In this document: piece after piece, positions 55,231 to 64,000 of the stretch
How positions within the stretch are numbered: position 1 is the stretch's first letter
How the letters are laid out: each line of letters starts with the position of its first letter
Origin: Linnemannia elongata
Taxonomy: Eukaryota > Mortierellomycota > Mortierellomycetes > Mortierellales > Mortierellaceae
Reading direction: 5' to 3'
NCBI GenBank assembly: GCA_036320915.1
Contig: JAXBDG010000014.1
Span: 496,001-560,000, forward strand
Length of the DNA stretch: 64,000 nucleotides
Notes under the pieces: model-generated
Database searches by the model: none
What the model saw: the letters and a program-made list of their open reading frames with translations, nothing else
What the model was told of the DNA's origin: nothing
Program-made: the position numbers and the translations under genes

Positions 55231-55579
55231 CTAGCAGATTTGCTGGAGTTTGTTGTTGTTGTTGTTGCTAGGTGAAAGTCGAAAGGGTCGGAAAGGAGCA
55301 AGGGTGATCTTTTGTCTTGACGATAGGTTTGAGGAACCTGCCATGGCAATGTTAACGGCGGCGTTGGAGTCCCGACCCTGAGTGGGCTTATTGGCCTTGA
55401 ACAGTGGACAGTCCCTGTTTCGGCATACGATTGCTCCGTGAAGGCAAACTTGTTTGGTCTCCATTTTAAGCACGAGTCGCAGGAGCCAACTTCACAGGTT
55501 GGAAACATACGGAGCATAGCTGACTCGTCCTCTGTTCGTTGGTATGGGCAATGACACCGTACTGACGGTGTTGGTGGCA
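55231..55579 (-). pseudogene. Fanzor/TnpB-like RNA-guided nuclease, C-terminal relic
   Basis: On the minus strand, frame A reads RQYGVIAHTNEQRTSQLCSV followed by CFQPVKLA and a stop near 55466. A shift of one frame gives VLKMETKQVCLHGAIVCRNR, DCPLFKANKPTQ, then GRDSNAAVNIAMAG and a stop at 55231. This is the end of the OrfB/TnpB superfamily: a Cys4-type zinc ribbon (CSVC; CRNRDC) after ExxTS, followed by the RuvC-III block RDxNAAxNI, whose Asp is catalytic. In eukaryotes such proteins are Fanzors, transposon-borne nucleases guided by an omega-RNA. The RuvC-I and -II parts were not found upstream, and the frame is broken between the two halves of the zinc ribbon, so it is a remnant. No guide RNA or transposon end was identified. 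It sits between an F-box gene and an SRPBCC-like gene. Confidence 0.75.
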
Positions 55580-55991
55580 CATTTCCCCTCCGCCTCGCCT
55601 GCGTTTTTACTATGAAAATGCAAAAAGGGATTGTGGGTGCTTTGCATTGAGACGCGATATTAATATAAATGCTTACGTAGCTATTGGCTATGTACGATCA
55701 TTTGTGTCACCTTTTTCAAGGTGATTTATTCACTATTTTTTTTTTTTTTTTTAGATGGGTAACCTATGTTTGTAGTATTGCTACATGGCTCCTCCCGCTC
55801 CATCTCGGGTAGAACTGATCTTCCGTTGACACCAACTGATAACCAAGCAGCGCAGTGATTTTCAGCCACTGCTGTAATTCCATATCTACCCTGTTTTCTT
55901 CTCTCACACTTCTACTTCATCTTCATTTTCCAACCCTCTCTGTTTCTCCTCTGCTACGCACCTCAACCTAACCTACCACCACATAACCAAA
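55580..55991. other. Intergenic / leader region
   Basis: AT-rich, with a T run near 55738-55752. A minus-strand stretch next to the Fanzor relic (to about 55606) continues its frame as basic residues. The last 100 bp form the pyrimidine-rich leader of the next gene. Confidence 0.5.
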
Positions 55992-56670
55992 ATGTCCACC
56001 ACCAACTTCTCATTCACCACCCCTATCAACCCCCCAGGCGAGGAGCTTGTTCTCACGCGTTCCCAAGTGTGGGCGGGACTTCGACACAAGGTCCGCCATG
56101 CGAACGAGTTTGTACCCATGATCCACACTTGTGAGGTGGTCTCCGAGGAAGCCAATGTCGTCACCCGGGTCGTCACCTTTGAAAACGGCAAGTCCCCGAT
56201 GCGAGAGGTCTGCACAGAACACGAGCCCAGCCGAATCGAGTTCATCTTGGAGGATGGCTCTAAGGTTCAGAATGTCCTCAGCTTGGGAACGTCGCCCAAC
56301 AGCACTGGATCAGATAAAGATCTCTTTTTGACCTATGCCTTCGAATGGAAGGTGCCTCAGGGCGTCACGAAGGGAACCCCGCAGTGGGACGAGATGATGG
56401 CGGACCATACCAAGGTAAAAAAAAAAAAAGAAAAAAAACCCACTTCAAAAAAAAACTGATGGGTCGAACTTTCTCAAATCTCCCAGGTTTCTGATAGCCT
56501 TTTTTGTTCTCCAGCTCAAAACAAACTAACCCTACTTGCCTTCATCCACCTTGACCCTTCGCATCGTAGAGGTCAAGCGGATCTCTGTTGAACACCGTGA
56601 AAGTCTTGAGGAGCATGGCCAAGGATGGACGTATTTGATCAGAAAAAAAAAAAAGCTATGGTCTATGTAG
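55992..56670 (+). CDS. SRPBCC-fold small protein (DUF1857/AtaL-like)
   Basis: Exon 55992..56414, intron 56415..56571 (GTAAAA..GAG), exon 56572..56670; 173 aa. The sequence LTRSQVWAGLRHKVRHANEF, then PMIHTCEV, VTRVVTFENG and IEFILEDGSKVQNVLS follows the pattern of the small START/Bet v 1-like AtaL (DUF1857) family, which binds a hydrophobic ligand in a cup-shaped beta fold. Family members in other fungi sit in various metabolic loci, so the ligand cannot be inferred. The second exon is less certain: an A-rich tract gives IRKKKK just before the stop, and the donor is followed by a run of A. Without splicing, the frame ends in a Lys-rich tail at 56459. Start ATG has a good AAA context at -3. Confidence 0.68.
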
Positions 56671-58119
56671 CACATGTGATTAAATTATCTTCAACACAAG
56701 CCAGGCGATTATATATTCTTCTGGACAATTTCCCTGCCATCAGGCTTTCCATGCTTGTCGAGGCATGGCAAGGAGCTGCCATTTCTGATTTGATCCTCCG
56801 TTGCACGTCTAAACAACAATCTGATTACCTTGGGTACCACTACCACCGGAAACCAAACATAAACCTAAGTGATGAAAAGGAACGGATCCAATAAGATGAA
56901 GTAGGACACAAAATGACCACTCGAGTCGCGACCATAAATGAAAGTATTTAAAAAAGACAAATACAAAAAAAAAAAAAAAAAACGTCCTTCGTATCTTATC
57001 AGTCTTAGTGTCGGTGATGGTGCCATCAGAGAAAACGTTCCATTATTGATTGTCGTTACCGTTGCATTTGTAGAAAACGGCAGAAGCACCTGGAACGTTG
57101 GAACTAGCGTCCAGACAATAGCCACGTCCCTTTTATTTATTTGGTAAAAAAAAAAAAAGTCGACAGCTTTGCTTTGCCTTATTTTTTTTTTTTTTTTTTT
57201 AATTCCTTGGCAAAAAGTTTTTGTCTCTTTGTTTGGTTCTTGACCTTTGGTATGTAAACAGGATTAGATAACGTCGTTCTTTCACATGCAGACAGCTTAA
57301 CAGAATTGAGAGCGTGTCCTGTGCTACATTTTTTTAACAACGTGAGGGGAGGTGGGATATAGTGACAGCAGGGCCCCATTCAAAGAGCGACTTCGGCTGA
57401 GGATTGGGGTAAAAGAGGGGGCAGTGGAGATTTGCTTTTTTGCTTTATTAGCTCATTATCTAAGAGATGATACACCCGTTCCTTGGCGAACCCCATTAGA
57501 TCTGCGCACCTTTGTTACTACTCAAAATGTGTTATTGTGACCATGGGGATGTTGGCATGCATGCTTCTTTCTTTTCTCTCTTGTTCCTGAAAATTGGCGA
57601 GAGAGACCACGAGATGATGACAGACTAAGGCAAAGCAAGGCAGGCGTGATAAATGATGGCTGAGCGTTTGTTTATTTGTTTGTTTCGTGGTATGGGTGTT
57701 ATCAACAGCACAAACAAAGACAACAACAAAGAGACACGCCCCGTCCCTTTCCTTGTTGAAAGTACTAAGGTTGAGCAACCACGCTTCTCTTTGGTTGATT
57801 TTTTTTTTACTTACACTTACACCCATTCTTCATCCTCTTCCAAGCCAAGGCTGACCGAAGCTGTTTGCTTTAGAACAAAATGTTCGGTTTAGGGTGACAA
57901 CCCTAATACATTGCTCATTTTTTATTTCTTTTGCTTCTTTTTTTTTTTTGTTTCTTTTTTCACGTTCACGTTCATAACCGTCGTATAAAAAGTTCGAACA
58001 CATTTTTTGTTTTCCCACAATCATCGACTCCCTTTTCTATCCTTCCTTCACTCCTTTCTTCCCTCTCACCTCACCTGTCTCACCAACCCTCACAACAACA
58101 ACAAGTAATACAGCACAAG
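56671..58119. other. Intergenic
   Basis: No supported gene. Contains several A and T runs (about 56965-56982, 57146-57157, 57181-57200) and a pyrimidine-rich leader from about 57900. The frame running from 57931 into the next gene encodes only leader-type Phe/Ser/Pro sequence. Confidence 0.55.
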
Positions 58120-60171
58120 ATGTCAATGGCAGGAAACACACCCGAGGGCACCGGACACGTCGGCACCTTGACGCCCAACCAAGCCACAGCCCTGAAGCAG
58201 CTCTGGGCAGCCATCCACGACATCCAAGCCAACGGCACCGTCACCCTCACCCACGACCCCAAGCTCAACGCACCCCCAGCCCCCGCCGTCGACCCAGCTC
58301 CCGTTGCCGCCTCCGGCGGTTGGGGTGGTGGATGGTTCGGGTCCGCTGCTGCCACCCCCGCCGCGCCCATCGAACCCGTCGCTGAGCCCCCATTGACCAT
58401 TACCCTCGAAGAAGTCGGTCTCTCTGCCGCAGATGTCAGGACAGAGTTGTGGAACAACGTGATGAGCGATCACCCAGACTCGTTGGTGTTGCGGTTTTTG
58501 CGCGCGCGCAAGTGGCATGTGGGAAATGGCTTGATCATGCTTTTGAAGGCGTTCAAGTGGCGACAGGAGATGAATGTCGAAGATGTCAAGTATTGGGGGG
58601 ATGATGATCTCGAGACCGCCTATCCCAAATTCAAGAAGCAGCTGGAGATGGGCAAGTTTTATGTCCATGGAACTGATAAGCTTGGCCAGCCTGTTGTGTA
58701 AGTTCCTCTTTTCCTGCTTTTTTTTTATTGTTTTTGTTTTTGGCTTTCGTTTCCTTGGACGTTTTGTGATTGTTCGTTGCTACTTTCCCTCCTTTTTTTG
58801 TTTTTTTTTTGTTGGGGTACGTTGTGGGTGAAAGGGGTGTTTCTGTGGAGGAGGTGTCGGATGTAGAATTTTCTCGGGGACTGGCTTCTTTCGTTCAATG
58901 AACACATTTTTTTTTTATGTTGTGAGCACAATTTGGACAACACATTCAGGAACAGGAAACCAAAGGAACAGGAGGAAAAAAAGGAAATCTCAAAGAACAA
59001 AGAGAGGAATGGTGACAGTTCAGGGTGGATTATGGATGAGAGAGTTTTTAGCCGAGGGGATACCGGAACACCCCCACTCGATGAACACAACAACAAGAAA
59101 ACGACAGGCATCAGGCAAAGAAAAGAAAAACTTGGACACAAGTACGCCCATATACAGCATGCAAAAGGATAACGTTTTACCCGATGGCATTTCAATGACA
59201 AAGCAAGAGGAGCAAGGACATGACATCAACAAACAACACGGAGTGATAGTGGGAACAAGGAAAAGAGAAAATCTGACAACAACATTCAAAAATGTGAAGG
59301 ACACAAAGTTACACACCGCCAAGATAAAAAAATGGACTAGTGGGAGAAGGTCAAAACAAAAGGGAAATATGAGAGCACCACCATACTATCCATCTATCTT
59401 TACACATACACAAGTAACGATGGATCTAACCCCCACAACGCTCTTTCTCCATCAACCAAACATAGCTACTTGAACGTCCAGTTGCACAGAGCAGGAGACC
59501 AGGATTACAAGACCCTGGAACGCCTTACAATCTACCTCATGGAAACCGGCCGTCTCCTCATCCAGCCCCCCGTCGAGACTGTCGCCCTCGTCTTTGACCT
59601 CACCGGTTTCGGCCTCTCTAACATGGACTACACCCTCGTCCAATTCCTCGTGAAATGCTTCGAAGCCTACTACCCCGAATCCCTCGGCGCCATCCTCGTC
59701 CATAACGCACCCCTGGTCTTCTGGGGAGTCTGGAAGGTCATCGAGCCCTGGTTGGACCCTGTCGTTGCTTCCAAGATCAAGTTCACCTACAAGAACCAAG
59801 AACTCCTCGAGTTCATCCCAGCAAATCACTTGCCCGATTCCTTCAAAGATGCTGGCGTGGACAAGTTTGTCTACCAGTACCTGCCCCCCGTCCAGGGTGA
59901 GAATGCCCTGATGGAGGATCAGGAGGGGAAGGCAAAGGTTGTGAAGGAGTGGAACGAGTTGAGTGAGAAGTTTGATGAGGCGACGAGGGCATGGATCAAG
60001 ACTGGTGGAGATGTGTCAGAGGAGAGGGAGAAGGTTGCCAAGGATTTGAAGCACCAGTACATTAAGATGCAGCCTTATATCCGGGCCAAGAACCAGTACC
60101 AGCGTAAAAATGAGGCTGGAAAGTCGATCATTCAGCCCGATGGTTCAGTCGTCTGGACCTACCACGACTAG
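58120..60171 (+). CDS. CRAL-TRIO (Sec14/Csr1-like) lipid-transfer protein, copy 1
   Basis: Sec14-superfamily protein expected to bind and exchange phosphatidylinositol or another lipid between membranes and so support lipid signalling and traffic. Exons 58120..58697 and 59466..60171; 427 aa. The N-terminal ~110 residues are Pro/Ala/Gly-rich. The CRAL-TRIO N-lobe follows (DHPDSLVLRFLRARKWHVGN at about 122-141), then the lipid-binding domain: LTIYLMETGRLL, VFDLTGFGLSNMDYTLVQF, CFEAYYPESLG, FWGVWKVIEPWLDPVVASKI. The WLDPVVASKI block resembles yeast Csr1 (Sfh2) more than Sec14 itself. The C-terminal extension ends VVWTYHD. The start ATG at 58120 is preferred to the longer open frame, whose extension is leader-like. 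Its 768-nt intron is much longer than most in the window. A co-directional paralogue lies 1.8 kb downstream with its intron elsewhere. Confidence 0.92.
58698..59465 (+). other. Unusually long intron (768 nt) in CRAL-TRIO copy 1
   Basis: Donor GTAAGT at 58698, acceptor ACATAG at 59465. The intron is purine-rich in its second half and contains an open plus frame of about 190 codons (58898-59473) of Lys/Thr/Arg-rich sequence with no recognisable domain. Confidence 0.85.
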
Positions 60172-61969
60172 ATATCGTTTCTTTTCGTCCAATTTTCTTG
60201 TTTATATAGTTTACCCTCTGCCATAATACATTACTTTTTTTTTCACTTCATCCACAATGTCTCTTTGTCTATGTGTGCCTCGCTCATTATGTTCGTTTTT
60301 CTCTTGACTTAGTTTGGGTGAATAAAGAAGTAGCATGCTCGTCTGACATTAAGCAAGAAAGAAGCATTGAAGAGAGCGTTCAGAGGACGAGAGGTGGCGG
60401 CGAATGCAGCAGGCACGGTCTCATCCTACTCCGCCTCCTGACTGAACGCAGTTCGAAACAAAATGAACAAACTCCACAATGCCAACTTGGTAACGCGCCT
60501 CCTTTTTTGAGGCTGTGTCAGTTGCAACTAGGTTGGAGGGAAAAGAAGGGGGAGGGTGGAGGGGGGGATAACAGAAACAGTAAAAGATGTAGACGTTTGA
60601 ACTTTGACTGCTTCATTGAAGAGTCTTGGCATTCACGAGGATGACGAAGATTAAAAGGACTAGAAAGCGTTGCCTGCGTGTTTTCCTACGAACGTACTGA
60701 AATAGCGCTGAAAGCAATACACGATGGTCCAGCAAAAAAAAAAAGCTGTAGTGTGATGTGCGTAATGAGAGACTAAACATGGCAGCTGTACGATGAACGC
60801 GCGAAGTGCACATGTCAGCAAACAAATAACAAAATAACCTAAACTACAACCACACGACTCGTTTACTACCCCATTTTTCGTTTTCTAAAACGTCCAAGTC
60901 CTATTGTTAGTCGTTAGCTTGTTAGCTTGTTTACGAAGGGAAAAGGGATGTGGAGATTGGTGGGATGAATGACAGTTATTTTCACGCGACTCAAAAAAGA
61001 AAAAATGCCAAGCATCCCCACAATAAAAGGGTCGTTACCCGAAAATAAAGATGATGTGCCCGTTGAGTTGCGTCGCGAGGCGTGTATTAGTTCACTTGAA
61101 TGAAACTAGAAAGTGCAAAACAAAAACGAGAAGGGCCGGCGAGCGTGCATGGGTGCGAGATGCAGTCCAACAAACAAGTTACTACTCTCGGCTGCCCCCT
61201 GTGGGCAAAGCACACTCTCACCCACCTCGCGCATCCCACTCTTGTCATGTTTAATTGCATTTTGGTTTGTCCTTGTTTGTGTGTTTGCTTGTTCAGGTCG
61301 CTCTCTCCCCTTTGTTTTCCCGCTCCATCCGCTCGCCGTTAGTTGGTTATTGCCCTCCGACCCCAATCTCTTGAACGACCTGTGCGCAATGATCCTTCCT
61401 TTTTTTGTTTTCATCTCGCTGTCCATTTTCCTCTTTATTTCGGCTAACATGCGTTGCGTTGGGGGATTCGGAAACTAGCAAGAATGACAAAAAGGGAGGT
61501 GTAATGGACCTCATGTAGCTGCCAACCGTTTGTTTTGCTTGCGTCTAGGAGGGATCCGGCTTATTCGACCTAAACTCATTGACTTTTTGAACGGGACACA
61601 AACAAACTAAAAACAAGTAACAAGTAACAAACAACAAACAACAAACAACAAACAACAAACAAAAGAGGAGACTAATTGACACACGAACATGTGTCCTCTT
61701 CGTTCTAACTCCTCCCTCCTTTTGCATGCACAAGAGCAATTGCGATCCCCTGGTTTTCTTTTTTTTTTTCTTTTCTTTTGATGTGTGGGGAGACATACTG
61801 TGTTATGGGGTAATGAAGGACAAGGACAGAAAATAAAATTAGATAAAAGGGGCCACCATTCCCCCTTGTCCATTTTTTTCTTCTACTTCACCACCAAACA
61901 GCACAACAATACTCCACTCATAACCGACAGCAATCACTCCGCTCGCAACCAACAGGACAACAACCAAGG
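60172..61969. other. Intergenic between the two CRAL-TRIO genes
   Basis: No supported gene. Short frames on both strands have no recognisable domain. A heptanucleotide microsatellite lies at about 61626-61664, and a pyrimidine-rich leader precedes 61970. Confidence 0.55.
61626..61664. repeat. (AACAAAC)n microsatellite
   Basis: About five heptamer units of AACAAAC, about 310 bp upstream of the second CRAL-TRIO start. Confidence 0.85.
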
Positions 61970-63465
61970 ATGGCAAAGGGAGATATCATGACACCCCCCG
62001 GGACAGGCTACATCGACACCCTCACCCCGGACCAAACAGCAGTGTTAAAAGAAGTTTGGTCCATCATCTTTCACATCGCCGATTCTGGAGAAGCCGTCGT
62101 CCCCGCCGATATGATGCGAGAAGTCGAAAAGGAAGCCCTTTCGGGAAAGGGCGCTCAAACACCAACCGTTCAGGCTGCTGCAAAGGCGGGCTGGTTCTCG
62201 GGAAATAAGAGTGTACAGGCTGAGGAAGCTGCCAAGGCAGAAGGACATGGACAGGGTATGGCCAAGATCTCGTTGGAAGATTTAGGCCTTTCGGTGGATA
62301 AGTTGAGGCCTATTCTTTGGGATAATGTCATGGGTGACCATCCTGGTAAGGTTGTTTCCCTTTTCTTGTTGTAGGCGTGGGACAGAGTGTGGGAAAACAA
62401 ACAATGGTGTCGTGTCTAATGGGGCTAAGTTCTTGCTCCCTCTCACACACACGCACTCTTTTTGTCCACCTTTGCAATCCATGTTTGCTCACATTTTTTT
62501 GTGTACTCTTTCTTGCTCGAAAAGATGCCTTGCTCCTCAGATTCATCCGGGCAAGGAAATGGAACACGATAAACGCCCTCAGTATGATGTTCAAGGCTTT
62601 CAAGTGGCGATTGGACGAAGACATCCCAGCCGTCAAGTACTCCTCTGACATCCAACTCAACGACCAAAACCCCAAATTCTTTGAACAACTTGAGATGGGC
62701 AAGTTCTACATCAAGGGTACCGATGCCGAAGGCCGAATGGTCGCTTATCTCAACGTCCGACTCCACCACCCGAGTGACCAACCTCCCAAGACCCTCGAGA
62801 AGCTGACCATCTATGTCATGGAGTGTGGTCGTGTCATGGTTGAACACCCCGTCGAGACTGTCTGCCTGGTTTTTGATCTCACGGGCTTCTCGTTGTCGAA
62901 CATGGATTTCGCGATGGTTCGGTACCTCATTTCAATCTTTGAAGCTTACTATCCCGAATCGCTGGGTCGGATTGTGGTCCATGGAGCGCCATTCGTGTTC
63001 TGGGGAGTCTGGAAGATCATCGAGCCCTGGATGGATCCCGTCGTGGCGTCCAAGGTCCGGTTCACCAGAAAAGACCAAGACCTCCTCGAATACATCCCAG
63101 CCGAACATTTACCATCGCGGTACAAGGGCGGTTTAGACAAGTATGAGTACAAGTACATCCATGCACAAGAGGGAGAGAACGACCATATGGCAGACACGGC
63201 GACCAAGGACCGCTTTGTTGCAGAATGGAAGGCGTTGATGTGGAAGTTTGAGGCGTTGACGAGGGAGTGGGTCCAGTTAGGGACGGACAAGCAGGTAGAT
63301 GCGGAGAGGACAGAGGAAGTAGTGGTGAAGGAGCGTCATGAGTTGGCGAAGCAGTTGAGGGTCGCTTATTTCAGGATGGATCCGTATATCCGGGCAAGAA
63401 ATCTGTTCCATCGACAGGGTGTTGCCCTCCCCGACGGTGGTGTCAAATGGACCTACGACAACTAG
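61970..63465 (+). CDS. CRAL-TRIO (Sec14/Csr1-like) lipid-transfer protein, copy 2
   Basis: Paralogue of the upstream gene, 438 aa. Exons 61970..62345 and 62525..63465 (intron 179 nt, phase 1, inside the GDHPD|ALLLRF junction). Domain order is the same: variable N-terminal region with YIDTLTPDQTAVLKEVW (compare GTLTPNQATALKQLW in copy 1), N-lobe DALLLRFIRARKWNTINALS, then LTIYVMECGRVM, VFDLTGFSLSNMDFAMVRY, FEAYYPESLGRIVVHGAPFV and WMDPVVASKVRF. It ends VKWTYDN. No inactivating change is visible. The N-terminal segment between 50 and 110 is the most divergent part, as in copy 1. Both genes keep the full lipid-binding domain, so they probably have related but non-identical lipid or membrane targets; this is inference. 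Confidence 0.92.
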
Positions 63466-64000
63466 GGGACACGTCTTCTGCTGGTGTCTAGGGTTCCTTT
63501 TTTTTTTATTCACGTCTGTCCTTCCTGTCTCTCCGTAATTAAAGTACGCATCTCGTTTAACTCGCCTATTTGGGTCTTCACATCCAAAAAGCATGCGACA
63601 AGTACTTTCCTCTGCTCCTTCCACCGGCTCGTACCCTTGTGGCACCATCGCCACCCAATATTTAGCGATATCCACACACACACGTTTATCGCCTCCCTAT
63701 CATCAACACCATGATCTAGTCTTGCTGATGGTCGCGGAAGAAAAACGTCAACGGTGAAGAGGGATTAAAGTTTCGACATATGACAACCAGAGAAGGGAGC
63801 CGCACCTCCAAACGCTCCTGCCTCCTTCTGTTTCTCCCCTTCCCCCATTCCTCATCTGAGCCCTATTCACGATAGATGTAAGGGTGTGTGTGAGACGGAG
63901 TGGGAGCGGTGCACATGCCATTGCGCTCTCTAGTGAGCAACCAGACGAGAGTGCGTTTTTTTTTTTCGTTTGTGGACGATAAGCCCATGCATAAGTGTTC
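63466..64000. other. 3' flank, no gene seen
   Basis: Contains the probable 3' UTR of the CRAL-TRIO gene (ATTAAAG-like sequence near 63540) and pyrimidine-rich DNA. A short T run lies near 63957-63966. Confidence 0.6.

Noticed and set aside
57931..58119. N-terminal extension of CRAL-TRIO copy 1 (63 codons)
   Set aside because: Phe/Ser/Pro-rich leader sequence; the ATG at 58120 gives an N-terminus that aligns with copy 2.
1..64000. CRISPR arrays, bacterial operons, rRNA genes
   Set aside because: No regularly spaced repeats and no rRNA-like sequence were seen. The many lone frames opposite real genes are shadows of coding bias.

Overview
The window is nuclear DNA of a filamentous fungus. Multi-exon genes have short GT..AG introns (most 50-150 nt) with CTAAC/CTGAC branch sites, Asn/Gln/Ser/Pro-rich proteins are encoded by trinucleotide tracts, intergenic DNA is pyrimidine-rich, and there are F-box/leucine-rich-repeat (LRR) families, NACHT-WD40 proteins and a Fanzor-type relic. 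This mix best fits an early-diverging fungus such as Mortierellomycotina. That placement is inference; no rRNA or other marker is present.

Layout. 1-140 is the last exon of a gene that starts outside the window. 806-1011 holds a decayed PIF1/Helitron helicase end. 2717-5839 (-) is a SulP-family anion transporter. About 4.9 kb without a convincing gene follows, then two tandem NACHT ATPase genes (10842-14879 with pentapeptide and WD40 repeats; 15801-19355 with an ARM-like N-terminus and no repeat tail), then about 4.9 kb more of gene-poor DNA. 24296-27667 (+) encodes a single-pass membrane protein; it converges on a seven-exon Rab-GAP (TBC) gene (27849-30574, -).

The central block is housekeeping and chromosome biology: CENP-T (33221-36743, 7 exons), MSH5 (36964-42530, 21 exons, start only 220 bp after the CENP-T stop) and, convergent with it, the 40S ribosome assembly factor LTV1 (42816-44773). 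All exon joins proposed for these genes keep the reading frame and restore family motifs.

The right part is more accessory: a small coiled-coil ORF, three F-box/LRR genes and one F-box pseudogene, an unrecognised protein with an internal duplication, a broken Fanzor/TnpB-like nuclease end (55231-55579), a small SRPBCC-like gene (55992-56670), and two tandem CRAL-TRIO (Csr1/Sec14-like) paralogues with intact coding regions but different intron positions.

Functional links: CENP-T and MSH5 both act on chromosomes at division (kinetochore; meiotic crossovers). The NACHT pair is a candidate innate-recognition module. F-box proteins probably supply substrate specificity to SCF ubiquitin ligases. 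The TBC and CRAL-TRIO proteins act in membrane traffic and lipid transfer. All function is inferred from sequence alone.
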